A stretch of 64,000 nt of DNA from Microbulbifer agarilyticus S89 (GTDB lineage Bacteria > Pseudomonadota > Gammaproteobacteria > Pseudomonadales > Cellvibrionaceae), in assembly GCF_000220505.1 (NCBI RefSeq), contig NZ_AFPJ01000030.1:1-64000 (forward strand), written 5' to 3'. Shown piece by piece: positions 6,768 through 16,853 of this stretch (the stretch's first letter is position 1; each line of letters opens with the position of its first letter). The notes beneath the pieces are model-generated. The model saw nothing but the letters and a program-made list of their open reading frames with translations. It was not told the origin of the DNA and did not search any database. A program made the translations under genes and the position numbers.

Positions 6768-9700
6768 ATGCAGTACGCCGAACTTTTCTGTCAGAGTAAT
6801 TTTTCCTTCCTTCAAGGTGCCTCGCATCCCCAGGAGCTAATTGCAACCGCTTACAAGCTTGGCTATGACGCACTGGCGATTACCGATGAGTGCTCCATGG
6901 CAGGTGTGGTGCGCGCCTACTCCGAGCTGCAAAGCCTGACGGAACAACAAGCGCGAAAATTCAAGTTGATTTGCGGCAGCCTGTTTCGCCTGCAGGAAGA
7001 GGACCAGCAACTGGTATTACTGGCCACGAACAGATTGGCCTACAGTGAAATTTGCCAGCTGATTTCCAGCTCGCGCCTGCGAGCGGAGAAAGGCCAGTAC
7101 CAGACTTTTCTCGCGGATATCATCCAGCAATGTAAGCATGCACTGTGCCTGTGGCTGCCGCCGCAAACGACGCAACAAAAATTGCCATTGCAGATTCCCG
7201 GGGAACTGAAACAGCATTTTGGCGAGCGCCTGTATATCGCGCTGCACCACCATTTACTGCCCGGTGAAAACCAGCGTTTGCAGGCACTGATCGCCTTTGC
7301 CAAGTCCGAACAGCTTCCGCTAGTGGCCACCAATGCGGTCCTGATGCACAGTCGCAGCCGCAAACCGCTGCAGGATGTACTGAACGCAAACTATCACAAC
7401 TGCACCCTGGATCAGCTGGGCTATCGCCTGCAACAGAATGCCGAGCGCTACCTGCGCAGCCTGCCAGAGATTTCGGCACTTTATCCACAGAGTGCGATTG
7501 AGAATACCCTGCGCATTGCCGAGCAGTGCACCTTTAGCCTGAGTGAACTGCAATACCAGTATCCCGCAGAGGTGATCGCGAAAAATAAAACCGCCGGTGA
7601 ATACCTGCGGGAACTGGTGGAGACCGGTATTCCGATCCGCTGGCCCAGAGGGCCGGAAGAGCGTATCCGCCAGCAAATTGAAGTCGAGCTCGCGTTAATT
7701 GCCGAGCTGAAATATGAGCACTACTTCCTCACCATTTACGACATCGTCCAGTATGCGCGCAAGCAGCACATTCTCTATCAGGGGCGCGGCTCTGCGGCGA
7801 ACTCAGTGGTGTGCTACTGCCTGTTTATTACGGAAATTGACCCGCACAAGATCGGTTTGCTGTTCGAACGGTTTATCTCGCGTGAGCGCAACGAACCACC
7901 GGATATCGATGTGGATTTCGAGCACGAACGGCGCGAGGAAATTATCCAGTACATCTATCAAAAATATGGGCGCGAACGCGCCGGGCTGGCAGCCACCAAA
8001 ATCACCTACCGTTTCAAAAGTGCCCTGCGCGATATCGGCAAAGCGCTGGGGCTCGGCGCGGCAACCATTGAACAGCTGCAGGCCGAACGCAGCTGGTGGG
8101 ATAAGCTGGAAGATTTTCCCGATCAATTAAAAAAAGTAGGCATCGCCCCCAACAGCGTCGCCGGGCGCATGCTGCCCAAGCTGCTGGAACAAATCTATGG
8201 CTTCCCTCGCCACCTGTCACAACACGTGGGTGGGTTTGTCATTACCGAACTGCCGCTCAGCCAGCTGGTGCCCATTGAAAACGCGGCCATGGAAGACCGC
8301 ACCATCGTACAGTGGGACAAGGAAGACATCGAAGACCTGAAGCTGATGAAGGTCGATATCCTCGCCCTCGGTATGCTCACCGCCCTGCGCAAGGCACTCA
8401 ACTATATGGCGCTGTATGGGCGCCGGATGCGCCTGCAGGATATTCCCGCGGATGACCCGGCGGTGTATGACATGATGTGCCGCGCGGATACGGTGGGCGT
8501 ATTCCAGATCGAATCCCGCGCGCAGATGAGCATGCTGCCACGCCTGCAGCCACGCCGTTTTTATGAACTGGTTATCGAGATCGCTATCGTGCGCCCGGGG
8601 CCGATCCAGGGCGGCATGGTGCACCCCTATTTGCGGCGTAAGCAGAAGCTGGAGCCCGTCACTTATCCACATGAGAATTTGCGCCCGGTGCTGGAACGCA
8701 CTCTGGGGGTACCTATTTTTCAGGAACAGGTAATCAAACTGTCCATGGTTGCCGCAGGCTTCAGTGGCGGCCAGGCCGATGCCCTGCGCCGGGCCATGGC
8801 CAGCTGGGGGAAAAACGGCAACCTGATGCAGTTTCGCGAAAAACTGATCGATGGCATGCTGGCCAATGGTTACCAGCACAGCCTGGCGGAACAGTTATTT
8901 GAGCAAATGAAAGGCTTTGGTTCCTACGGCTTTCCGGAGTCTCATTCCGCCAGCTTCGCCCTGCTCGCCTATTTCTCCGCGTGGATCAAATGTCATCATC
9001 CAGCAGCCTTTTACAGCAGCCTGCTGAACAGCCAACCCATGGGCTTCTACGCCCCGGCGCAACTGGTGTACGACGCCCAGCGGCACAATGTAAAAATACT
9101 GCCACTGGATGTGAACCACAGTGGCTGGCATCACCGTCTGGCACTGACAAACAATGCGCTACCAGCCATTCGCCTTGGCCTGCGCTTGGTAAAAGGGCTG
9201 GCCGAGGAAACCGCAGAGGCCATTGAGACGGAAAGACTGGAGGGGGACTTTCAATCGCAGCAGGATTTTACCCAGCGGGTCGATATCCCCCGCGCGCAAA
9301 GTGCCGTTCTGGCACATGCCAACTGCTTTTACAGTATTTCGGAAAACCGTTTCCACAGTACCTGGCAGGCACTAAATAGCCAGCTGGAGCATACGGCACC
9401 ACCACAACACCAGCCGGAAACCAGCCAATCGGACAATATCTACAGCGATTATCAAACCACCGGCCTGACACTGCGTGAGCACCCGATCTCCTTACTGCGC
9501 AAGCAACGCCGCTTTGACAATCTCACCCGCGCCTGTGACCTGGATGCAATGAGGGATGGAGAAAGAATCAAAGTGCTCGGCCTGGTCACCTGCCGCCAGC
9601 GCCCGGGCAGTGCTGCGGGGGTACTGTTCCTCACCTTGGAAGACGAGACCGGGGTAATCAATGTGGTGTTGTGGAAGCAAATACAGGAGCGTTACCGCAA

Positions 9701-9854
9701 GGAAATTCTGCGCGGCAAAATGTTATTGATTGAAGGCAACCTGCAGGTTAGCCGGGATGCCGAGACCCAGCAGCTCTCGGTCATCCATCTGATCGGGAAA
9801 AAGCTCGACTGCTTAGCCTGGAAAGAGATCCAGCGGGTGCGGAGTTTTCATTGA
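6768..9854 (+). CDS. dnaE2: Error-prone DNA polymerase DnaE2 (ImuC)
   Basis: 1028 aa, the normal length of DnaE2 and shorter than replicative DnaE. The N-terminal PHP domain starts at residue 1 (AELFCQSNFSFLQGASHP). The polymerase core has the metal-binding PPDIDVDF motif (Asp379/381/383 region) and the third aspartate in MKVDILALGML (about 526). Tandem HhH and a C-terminal OB fold (GLVTCRQRPGSAAGVLFLTLE) follow. It performs translesion synthesis on damaged DNA as part of the ImuA-ImuB-DnaE2 complex. It is the last gene of the LexA-controlled operon, ended by the hairpin at 9863-9890. Confidence 0.96.
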   Translation: MQYAELFCQSNFSFLQGASHPQELIATAYKLGYDALAITDECSMAGVVRAYSELQSLTEQQARKFKLICGSLFRLQEEDQQLVLLATNRLAYSEICQLISSSRLRAEKGQYQTFLADIIQQCKHALCLWLPPQTTQQKLPLQIPGELKQHFGERLYIALHHHLLPGENQRLQALIAFAKSEQLPLVATNAVLMHSRSRKPLQDVLNANYHNCTLDQLGYRLQQNAERYLRSLPEISALYPQSAIENTLRIAEQCTFSLSELQYQYPAEVIAKNKTAGEYLRELVETGIPIRWPRGPEERIRQQIEVELALIAELKYEHYFLTIYDIVQYARKQHILYQGRGSAANSVVCYCLFITEIDPHKIGLLFERFISRERNEPPDIDVDFEHERREEIIQYIYQKYGRERAGLAATKITYRFKSALRDIGKALGLGAATIEQLQAERSWWDKLEDFPDQLKKVGIAPNSVAGRMLPKLLEQIYGFPRHLSQHVGGFVITELPLSQLVPIENAAMEDRTIVQWDKEDIEDLKLMKVDILALGMLTALRKALNYMALYGRRMRLQDIPADDPAVYDMMCRADTVGVFQIESRAQMSMLPRLQPRRFYELVIEIAIVRPGPIQGGMVHPYLRRKQKLEPVTYPHENLRPVLERTLGVPIFQEQVIKLSMVAAGFSGGQADALRRAMASWGKNGNLMQFREKLIDGMLANGYQHSLAEQLFEQMKGFGSYGFPESHSASFALLAYFSAWIKCHHPAAFYSSLLNSQPMGFYAPAQLVYDAQRHNVKILPLDVNHSGWHHRLALTNNALPAIRLGLRLVKGLAEETAEAIETERLEGDFQSQQDFTQRVDIPRAQSAVLAHANCFYSISENRFHSTWQALNSQLEHTAPPQHQPETSQSDNIYSDYQTTGLTLREHPISLLRKQRRFDNLTRACDLDAMRDGERIKVLGLVTCRQRPGSAAGVLFLTLEDETGVINVVLWKQIQERYRKEILRGKMLLIEGNLQVSRDAETQQLSVIHLIGKKLDCLAWKEIQRVRSFH

Positions 9855-9862
9855 TTGAAATA

Positions 9863-9890
9863 AAAAAGGCCTCCCGAGGGAGGCCTTTTT
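9863..9890. terminator. Bidirectional terminator between dnaE2 and TonB receptor
   Basis: A-run, GGCCTCCC stem, GA loop, GGGAGGCC and T-run. It serves the convergent genes on both sides. Confidence 0.92.
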
Positions 9891-9903
9891 GCAAGCTGCA
9901 GAC

Positions 9904-12501
9904 TTAGAATTCTGCACTCGCGCGCAGGTACCAGAAGCCACCGTTAAAACCAAACGGTGAAGTCAGCGCCTGACGTACGCCGAGGAACTGCAGGGTCGGA
10001 TCCGCTTCATCATCCGGCTGAACATCGAAAATATTTTCACCACCGATAGACAGCTTGTAGTTATCCGCCAGAGTGATTGTGGTTTCGATATCCACCAGAA
10101 TTTCACTGCCGTAGGAAGATGCATCAGAAGCATCACCCGGGCCGAACAGACCAAAGGTGCTCTCCCAACCACTGTAACGGTTCAGACGCAGGTAGCCGTT
10201 AAACATGTCACCGGCGTCATAATCAAAGGTCAGGGTTGTACGGTCGCTTGGCACCTGGTTTTCCAGGTCAAAAACGCGGGAAGCGTTAATGGTATTAGGG
10301 GCAACCTTGCTCACATCCTGGTTGTTGTGATTGTGGCGCAGATCCACAACCAGGGAACCACCGCCAATTTCAAAATCGCTGGTTACCGCCAGATCAATAC
10401 CGGACACATCAGAGTCAAATGCATTGACGAAGTAGTTAGCGTTACTGCCTTCCAGCAGTGCCGCATTCTCTACGCCAGCACCTTCCAACAGAGCCACATC
10501 GGCAGCACCGATGGTGTTGTTACGCAGGGCCAGGCGATCTTCGATGGCAATATTGTAGTAATCGATGGTCACGCTGGTGTTATCCAACGGGCTCCACACT
10601 GCACCAAGGGTAAAGCTGGTAGACTCTTCCGGAGTCAACTCCTTGGCACCCAGAGTCATGGCCACCGGATGATTTACCGGGTAAGTACCGTTGGGAATCA
10701 GGTTGCCAGAAGAGTCAGAAGTCGTAGTGACGTTCAGGGTGTTCACCTGACCCGGGGTGGGTGCACGGAAGCCGGTGTTCGCGGTACCGCGCAGAGCAAA
10801 GCTATCGGTAAAGTCGTAACGTGCAGACAGTTTCCAGTCGAAGGTGGAGCCGAACTCGTCGTAATTCTCGAAACGCAGTGCGGCACCCAGGAGCAGTTTG
10901 TCGGTTACATCCGCTTCCAGATCTACGTACGCCGCAGTACTGGTACTGCTGTACTCACCAGCCGCTTCCACCGGGAAGCCCTGGAAACCATCAGAGCCCA
11001 CGCCAAATACCGCAGCAGTCGGGCCTACCGCAATGGAGGCTTCGTCACCCGCGCCAATCTTGTAGGTCTCATCGCGCCATTCCATACCGAACGCCACGTT
11101 CAATGGTGAGGAGAAAGCGGCAACATCTACCGGCTTAACGAAATCCGCATTTACGCTGGTCTCGGCCTGCGTCAAGGTACCCGGATTGAAGGTCAACGGC
11201 GAGTTGATGCCCAGGCTCGGGTTAATGGAGTTTTCCAGCACATAGGACACTTCGCTCTCGGCGGTGCGTGCGCGCAGGTCCCAGCTAATGCCGTTGTCCC
11301 ACTCTCCACGGGCGCCAACCACGGCAGAAACATCGGTAATGTCCGCACCGAAGGATGGATTATAGCCACCGGGGAACTGGGTGTAGATGGGGTTGCGCAG
11401 TACATAACCGCTGGCGCTGCTGCTGTCCGCCATCAGGTAATCAGCCGGGTTCAAACCCTGGGCGACAATGTCATCCACCAGGGACTGCGGTGCGGGGTCT
11501 GGCATAAAGTCGCCGTCGCCATCGGCCTGCAGTGTTTCACGCGCGCCAAACTCCGCGGAGGGGTCCAGTACCGGGCCACGGTAGAAGAAATCAGAAATGG
11601 TCTCGTTTTTGGAATAACCGAAGTTACCGTACAGCTCGGTCGTATCACTCAGCGCGTAGCCGGTATTGGCAAAGAACTTGAGCGCTTCCACTTCCGGGTC
11701 ACCCCAGCGCTGGCCGAGGCCATCCAGGGGTACATTTTCTTCACCCACGATGCTGCCAACATAGACCGCATCCGGACGCGCTTCACCGCGCCAGGTTTTA
11801 TCCGCGGAGGAGTGTTCGATGGTAGCGTTCAGGAAGCCCTGTTCACCGAGAGCAAAACCGCCGTTCGCCGCCAGTGTGGTGCGTGCGCCATCGCCCTCAA
11901 AGTATTCACCGGTCTGGGCAGACAGGCCGAAGCCTTCCGCATCGTCTTTCAGGATTACGTTCACCACACCGGCAATAGCGTCGGAACCGTACTGGGCAGA
12001 AGCGCCATCACGCAAAACTTCGACGCGTTCAATGGCCATAGAGGGCAGCGCGGCAAAGTCCACGGCCTGCGCACCCTGGTTGGTGGTGCCCAGCGGGGCC
12101 AACTGCAGGTTTACCAATGCAGAACGGTGACGACGGGTGCCGTTAACCAGTACCAGAGTCTGGTCGGGCGAGAGATTGCGCAGGGTAACTGGGCGAATAA
12201 ACGCGGTACCATCGGCAATCGGAAAACGCTGAGTGTTGAACGACGGTGCGATCTTGGCCAGTGATTCGGTAAGGTCAAAATTACCCTGTTCAGAAAATTG
12301 ATTGCCACCCAGTACATCGACCGGCGACAAAGTCTCGGTGGGAGCCACACCTTCTTTGCGAGTGCCGGTGGTAATTACTTCTTCCATTACCTCCTGGTCG
12401 TTCGCCGGCTCTGCTTCCTGTTGGGAAAACGCCAGAGATGCTGGCAGTGCGGTTGCCGCAGCCATCGCCAACGTCAGTGCATTAATTTTAAATACGCGCA
12501 T
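9904..12501 (-). CDS. TonB-dependent outer-membrane receptor
   Basis: 865 aa. A signal peptide occupies residues 1-26 (MRVFKINALTLAMAAATALP...AFS). A TonB-box-like EEVITTGTRK follows at about 40-49. The plug domain contains VLVNGTRRHRSAL and RVEVLRDGASAQYGSDAIAGVVNV. The rest is a 22-strand-type barrel ending in the aromatic C-terminal RASAEF. It imports a substrate across the outer membrane using TonB-ExbBD energy. The substrate is not deducible; the plug is of the large, carbohydrate/other-nutrient type rather than a clear siderophore receptor. It lies downstream, on the same strand, of the Ldh-amidase-aminotransferase genes but is separated by 415 bases. Confidence 0.94.
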   Translation of the reverse strand: MRVFKINALTLAMAAATALPASLAFSQQEAEPANDQEVMEEVITTGTRKEGVAPTETLSPVDVLGGNQFSEQGNFDLTESLAKIAPSFNTQRFPIADGTAFIRPVTLRNLSPDQTLVLVNGTRRHRSALVNLQLAPLGTTNQGAQAVDFAALPSMAIERVEVLRDGASAQYGSDAIAGVVNVILKDDAEGFGLSAQTGEYFEGDGARTTLAANGGFALGEQGFLNATIEHSSADKTWRGEARPDAVYVGSIVGEENVPLDGLGQRWGDPEVEALKFFANTGYALSDTTELYGNFGYSKNETISDFFYRGPVLDPSAEFGARETLQADGDGDFMPDPAPQSLVDDIVAQGLNPADYLMADSSSASGYVLRNPIYTQFPGGYNPSFGADITDVSAVVGARGEWDNGISWDLRARTAESEVSYVLENSINPSLGINSPLTFNPGTLTQAETSVNADFVKPVDVAAFSSPLNVAFGMEWRDETYKIGAGDEASIAVGPTAAVFGVGSDGFQGFPVEAAGEYSSTSTAAYVDLEADVTDKLLLGAALRFENYDEFGSTFDWKLSARYDFTDSFALRGTANTGFRAPTPGQVNTLNVTTTSDSSGNLIPNGTYPVNHPVAMTLGAKELTPEESTSFTLGAVWSPLDNTSVTIDYYNIAIEDRLALRNNTIGAADVALLEGAGVENAALLEGSNANYFVNAFDSDVSGIDLAVTSDFEIGGGSLVVDLRHNHNNQDVSKVAPNTINASRVFDLENQVPSDRTTLTFDYDAGDMFNGYLRLNRYSGWESTFGLFGPGDASDASSYGSEILVDIETTITLADNYKLSIGGENIFDVQPDDEADPTLQFLGVRQALTSPFGFNGGFWYLRASAEF

Positions 12502-12916
12502 GAATACCCCTCTCCTAGTTATTTATATGAAACCAGGGTCGATCGGAGCTCAGATACCGCTCCTGACTTCCCGAGAAGCAATACCTTGATAGCGGAACCC
12601 CTCCATCGCTTGCCCCTCACATGCAGAAGCAATGATGTGACCCTAATTTAGTTTTTATTCGCAAAACAAAAGTCGCACCAGAGTAGGGCAAATCGATAGC
12701 TGCATCAACGAATCATGCACTCAATGAAATTGGCGCCAAGCAAAAGCTAAAGAACCTTTTCGATGGCGGAAAATCAGGAAACAAACATCTTGATAAAAAG
12801 CAGAAAAGGAAACGAACATCCTAGTGTCGGCAAGCGTGGATTAACACGCCTTCAGGAAAATGTGGCTTAATCCAAGTGCGGAGTTTTCACTGAGAATCAG
12901 CGGCAGGATTACCCGG
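12502..12916. other. Intergenic region upstream of TonB receptor
   Basis: 415 bases between the aminotransferase stop and the receptor start. It must hold the receptor promoter, but I could not pick a convincing -35/-10 pair. A GAGAGGGG ribosome-binding site lies just before the receptor ATG. There is no hairpin terminator for the aminotransferase and no small gene. Confidence 0.5.
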
Positions 12917-14116
12917 TCAGCCGAAGTCCTGCTTCTCCATCCACGGAATAATCCGCTCGAACGCGCGCTCGATGTTTTCTATCGAGGTGGCGTAACTGAA
13001 GCGCAGCGCGTTGCGGCTGCTCTCGCCAAAGGTATCACCGGCAATGGTGCAAACGCCGGTTTCCCGCAGTAACCGCAGCGCGACATTATTGCCGTTTACG
13101 CCTTCCGGCAGCGCGGGAAACATATAAAACGCACCTTCTGGCACATATCCTTCCAGAAAAGGGGTTTCATCTACCAGCTCAACCAGCCGGTTGCGGCGTT
13201 TCCGGTAGGTGGCCACTGTGTCGGCAACAAAACGGCGATCGCCTTTCAAAGCAGCTACGCCGCCCCACTGACACGGGGTATTCGCCACCGTGGTGGTAAA
13301 CATATGATAACGACGTAGCTTGCGGATAGCGCCCTGGCTCGCGATCAACCAGCCGACGCGCATACCAGCCATGCTGAAGGTCTTGGAAAAGCTGCTGGTC
13401 ACCATCACGTGGTCTAGGTCCGAGCAACAGGACAGCACACTGGCGTAATCGCGGTCATCGTAGATAAGGTGATCGTAGACCTCATCGCTGATCACATAAA
13501 TGCCACGATAAGCCGCCTCCTGCACGATCGTCTCCACCGTTTCCCGCGGATACACAGTACCGGTAGGGTTGCTGGGTGAGTTGAGAATGATCGCGTGGGT
13601 GTTGGTATCAATCGCGTCGATAACTTCCTGCGGATCCAGCTGGTGATTATTTTCCGCGCGGGTCGGGATGTATTTTACCTCCCCGCCATTCATGCGAATC
13701 AGCGGCGCATACAGCATGAAAGACGGGTCGGGCACAATAAACTCACGCCCCGGCGCGGACACTGCGGTGAGCGCCAGATAAATGGCTTCCGTAGCGCCGG
13801 AGGTAATCAGAATATTTTCCGGGGTGAGTGCGCGCCCGCCACGCTCACTATAATACTCCGCCAGTGCATCAAGCAGTTCAGGCAACCCCGCATCCATGGT
13901 GTACCCGGTCTGCCCCGCATTCAATGCATCCACCGTCGCCTGCACCACATGCGGTGGCGTCGGCGCGTCGGGCTGGCCGATGGACAAATGAATGACGTCT
14001 TCCATGGAAGCCGCCATATTGACCATCTTACGGATGCCCGGCACGGGAATGGTGAGCAGCGCAGGGTTCCAGACCGGGTCTTCCGATTCGTAAAAATCAA
14101 AATCCAGCCGACTCAT
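12917..14116 (-). CDS. Class I/II pyridoxal-phosphate aminotransferase
   Basis: 399 aa from the ATG at 14116, which overlaps the amidase stop as ATGA and is preceded by GGGAG. An open frame continues upstream but runs antisense-like through the amidase gene and is not part of the protein. Key aspartate-aminotransferase-fold residues are present: NSPSNPTG with Asn183, SDEVYDHL with Asp211 and Tyr214, the PLP lysine Lys245 in SSFSKTFSMAGMRVGW, and a C-terminal Arg in NALRFSYA. It moves an amino group between an amino acid and a keto acid in the cytosol. The exact substrate is unknown. Translational coupling to an amidase suggests a shared catabolic route. Confidence 0.92.
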   Translation of the reverse strand: MSRLDFDFYESEDPVWNPALLTIPVPGIRKMVNMAASMEDVIHLSIGQPDAPTPPHVVQATVDALNAGQTGYTMDAGLPELLDALAEYYSERGGRALTPENILITSGATEAIYLALTAVSAPGREFIVPDPSFMLYAPLIRMNGGEVKYIPTRAENNHQLDPQEVIDAIDTNTHAIILNSPSNPTGTVYPRETVETIVQEAAYRGIYVISDEVYDHLIYDDRDYASVLSCCSDLDHVMVTSSFSKTFSMAGMRVGWLIASQGAIRKLRRYHMFTTTVANTPCQWGGVAALKGDRRFVADTVATYRKRRNRLVELVDETPFLEGYVPEGAFYMFPALPEGVNGNNVALRLLRETGVCTIAGDTFGESSRNALRFSYATSIENIERAFERIIPWMEKQDFG

Positions 14117-15567
14117 ATATTTGCTCCCGCCGTGGCGCCCTCGTCGGAACGTTGATAAAACAAATCGGGACGCTTGTCGGTTAGTGGCGCCGCCAGCTGG
14201 TAGGCCTGTGCTGCGCGCAACACGGCACGATCGTCGAAGCGAGCTCCGACTAATTGCAAGCCAATCGGCAGGCCAGCACGGTCGAAACCACAGGGTACAG
14301 AGATGGCCGGTTGCCCGGTCATATTGAACGGATAAGTAAACGGGGTCCACGAAGGCCAGCGGGTGCTGGGCCAGTCCTCCGGCACTTCACGACCGGCGGT
14401 GAACGCGGTAATCGGAAGTGTCGGCGTCAGCAAAAGATCGTACTTGTTGTGGAACGCGGCCATGCGCTCACACAGGGCGGCGCGCTCATTGACGGCCTCC
14501 AAATAATCCAGCATGGAAAGCTGCGCGGCCTTCTCGGACACTGCCACCAGCTGCGGATCCATCACCGCGCGCTGCTTTTTGCCAATGTCGCGCAGCGCGT
14601 TGGCCGCACCACCGTAAAACAGGTGACCGAATGCGGCCAGTGGATCATCAAAACCCGGCGCCACTTCGGTCACTTCCGCACCCAGCGATTGCAACAGTTG
14701 GGCGGCCGCGCGCACGCTCTCTTCCACCTCGCGCTCCACCTGCACATAGCCGAGGGTTGCACTGAACGCGATATGTACTCCGCGCAACAAGTCCTGCGGC
14801 TCGCCTTCCAGTGCCGCAAGATAATCGATATTGCGGCGGGGAATCGCATTGGTATCCCGGGAATCCGCCTCCGTGAGCACGTTCATCAACAGGGCGCAGT
14901 CGGGCACGGTCCAGGTCATGGGGCCGGCGTGCGCCAGAGTTCCAAACGGACTCGCGGGCCAGTGTGGCACTTCGCCAAAACTGGGCTTCAGGCCTACTAG
15001 GCCGCTGAACCCGGCGGGAATCCGGATGGAGCCGCCCGCGTCGGTACCCAGTGCCAGCGGGCCCATTCCGAGAGGTACCGCGGCGGCGCTGCCACCGCTG
15101 GAACCACCGGCGGTCTTGTCCGGGTTCCAGGGGTTGCGAGTGACGCCGTCTACCGGATTATCGGTTACACCTTTCCAACCAAACTCCGGCGTGGTGGTTT
15201 TCCCCAGCGGCACTGCGCCATTGCGTCTGAGCGCCGCAACACTGGGCGCCTCTTTGCCGAGCGTGGATTTTGGGTCGATGGTTTTGGAGCCCTTGATGGT
15301 GGGCCACTGGGAAGTGAGAAAAACATCCTTGATGGCAACGGGAACACCGTCCAGCAACCCTTCGGGGTTGCCCTGCTGGTAACGCTGCTCGGACGCGCGC
15401 GCAAATGACAGCGTGGTTTCTTCATCCACAAGGTTGTACGCATTCACCACCGGGTTACAGCGTGCAATTTGCGCGAGCATCGCTTGGGTGGCTTCAACCG
15501 GAGAAAATTGCTTGTCTTGGTAGCCCTTGAGCAATTCCAGTGCAGACATTCGAATAAAATCGTTCAT
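14113..15567 (-). CDS. Amidase-signature family hydrolase
   Basis: 484 aa. The Ser-cisSer-Lys triad is complete: Lys80 in GVPVAIKDVF, cis-Ser156 in KTAGGSSGGS and nucleophile Ser180 in GTDAGGSIRIPA, with the canonical 24-residue spacing between serines. The length and C-terminal region fit general amidases. It is unlikely to be GatA, because a full gatCAB operon is present at 56001-59286. It hydrolyses an amide bond of an unknown substrate. The stop overlaps the aminotransferase start (ATGA), and an Ldh-family dehydrogenase gene lies 206 bases upstream on the same strand. Confidence 0.92.
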   Translation of the reverse strand: MNDFIRMSALELLKGYQDKQFSPVEATQAMLAQIARCNPVVNAYNLVDEETTLSFARASEQRYQQGNPEGLLDGVPVAIKDVFLTSQWPTIKGSKTIDPKSTLGKEAPSVAALRRNGAVPLGKTTTPEFGWKGVTDNPVDGVTRNPWNPDKTAGGSSGGSAAAVPLGMGPLALGTDAGGSIRIPAGFSGLVGLKPSFGEVPHWPASPFGTLAHAGPMTWTVPDCALLMNVLTEADSRDTNAIPRRNIDYLAALEGEPQDLLRGVHIAFSATLGYVQVEREVEESVRAAAQLLQSLGAEVTEVAPGFDDPLAAFGHLFYGGAANALRDIGKKQRAVMDPQLVAVSEKAAQLSMLDYLEAVNERAALCERMAAFHNKYDLLLTPTLPITAFTAGREVPEDWPSTRWPSWTPFTYPFNMTGQPAISVPCGFDRAGLPIGLQLVGARFDDRAVLRAAQAYQLAAPLTDKRPDLFYQRSDEGATAGANI

Positions 15568-15773
15568 CGGCGTTATTCTCCGGTTTGTCCCTTCGACTGG
15601 CGTCGTTGGGAGGTCGTTAGAAGATCACCTGGTTATGGTGCTCGCAGTTATCATGCTCTTACAAACTGCAATTGTGACGCTCCCCCTAATGTAGCCCGAA
15701 TTGGCGCCGATTCCGCGAAACACATGTAGAACAATCCGCCCCGATTACGTTGGACAAAATAAAACGTACAAAC
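15568..15773. other. Gap between ldh-family gene and amidase
   Basis: 206 bases with no gene. No clear terminator or promoter was identified. The two genes may still be co-transcribed. Confidence 0.4.
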
Positions 15774-16826
15774 TCAACCCAGCGGGTGAGGAAATGCTTT
15801 CCCGTACTCCTGGGCCAATGCTTGCAGGTCCATGGCGATCGTCGGATACAGAGCAACACCATTCTCTAATTGATCACTACGCAAATTCCATGCCCGCTTT
15901 CCCGGAACGCGCACGGAGTCGCCATCATCAGCTTCACACGATTCCCACAAGTGCGTGAGTGCCGCGGTTTGGCGAAGGAAATTCTGTGCACTGCCAAATG
16001 CCGCGGGGTCAATGATCTGCAAGAATACGGAGTTGGCTTCATCATCTTGTTCCACGGAGTCCGCGCGGCCATATCCGCCGAGCCCCATGGACAAAATCTC
16101 CAGCATTGCAGACAGTGCCGCACCCTTGTAGCCGTGGTCAGCACCACCCACCGGCAGAATACTGCCTCCGTTAGCAAACGCAGCGGGATCATCGGAAAGA
16201 TGGCCGTCGCGGTCTTTCAGGTACTGCCCAGGTAATTTCTTACCCTCGCGCTCGGCACGCGCCACATAGCCACCGGCAGTCACCGACATGCTGATATCGA
16301 ATAACAGGGGGTAATCCCCTGCTGGCGCACAGAAGGCAATCGGATTGGCGGAAAACAGCGGAGTCTTGCAGCCCTGGGGAGAAACGGTTTTCTCTGCTGG
16401 TGTGGAACAGGTCAGGATGCCTACACAATTGCGCGCAACAATTTTGGGAAGATAAGCCGCTAGACAGGCAATATGCTGGCTTCGACGGATCGTCGCCGTC
16501 ACCACGCCCTGCTCGCCGACCCTCGCCAGCGCCTGATCAATCGCCTGGTTGACCACCCAGGGCCCGGGCAGAAAATCTGCATCCCAGTTAAAACAGTTGC
16601 CGCGATCGGACAGCACTTTTGGCTCGCCACGCAGGCGTGAAGCGCCGCTCTCCAGCCACTTCAAATTACTGGCCACCCGGTTCAGCCCATGGGTAGTAAA
16701 GCCCATCAGGTCTGCCTCCAGAAAAACCTCGGCCATGGTATCGGCGCGGTCGGATGCGATACCCGTCGAGGCAAATAGGGTACTGGCGAATTCTTTCAGC
16801 GCGTGCGCGTCGTAACGTGGGTGCAT
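15774..16826 (-). CDS. Ldh-family (malate/L-lactate/ureidoglycolate-type) NAD(P)-dependent oxidoreductase
   Basis: 350 aa, the family's usual size. Family blocks seen are the N-terminal DTMAEVFLEADLMGFTTHGLNR (about 29-50) with the catalytic-site GFTTHG, then FLPGPWVVNQAIDQAL, and LPVGGADHGYKGAALSAMLE with the conserved His. Known members reduce 2-oxo acids or cyclic imines such as piperideine-2-carboxylate, or oxidise ureidoglycolate, sulfolactate or lactate. Which applies here cannot be told. The following amidase and aminotransferase genes hint at amino-acid or amide catabolism (inference). Confidence 0.9.
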   Translation of the reverse strand: MHPRYDAHALKEFASTLFASTGIASDRADTMAEVFLEADLMGFTTHGLNRVASNLKWLESGASRLRGEPKVLSDRGNCFNWDADFLPGPWVVNQAIDQALARVGEQGVVTATIRRSQHIACLAAYLPKIVARNCVGILTCSTPAEKTVSPQGCKTPLFSANPIAFCAPAGDYPLLFDISMSVTAGGYVARAEREGKKLPGQYLKDRDGHLSDDPAAFANGGSILPVGGADHGYKGAALSAMLEILSMGLGGYGRADSVEQDDEANSVFLQIIDPAAFGSAQNFLRQTAALTHLWESCEADDGDSVRVPGKRAWNLRSDQLENGVALYPTIAMDLQALAQEYGKAFPHPLG

Positions 16827-16853
16827 AATGGTGTCTCGTCATCCTTTCGAATT

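Noticed and set aside
10327-11109. 260-aa open frame antisense to the first TonB receptor
   Set aside because: It is a reverse-strand shadow, with no ribosome-binding site and implausible composition.
14116-14350. N-terminal extension of the aminotransferase frame
   Set aside because: It overlaps the amidase coding sequence out of frame and has no homology-like character. The ATGA overlap with GGGAG gives the real start.
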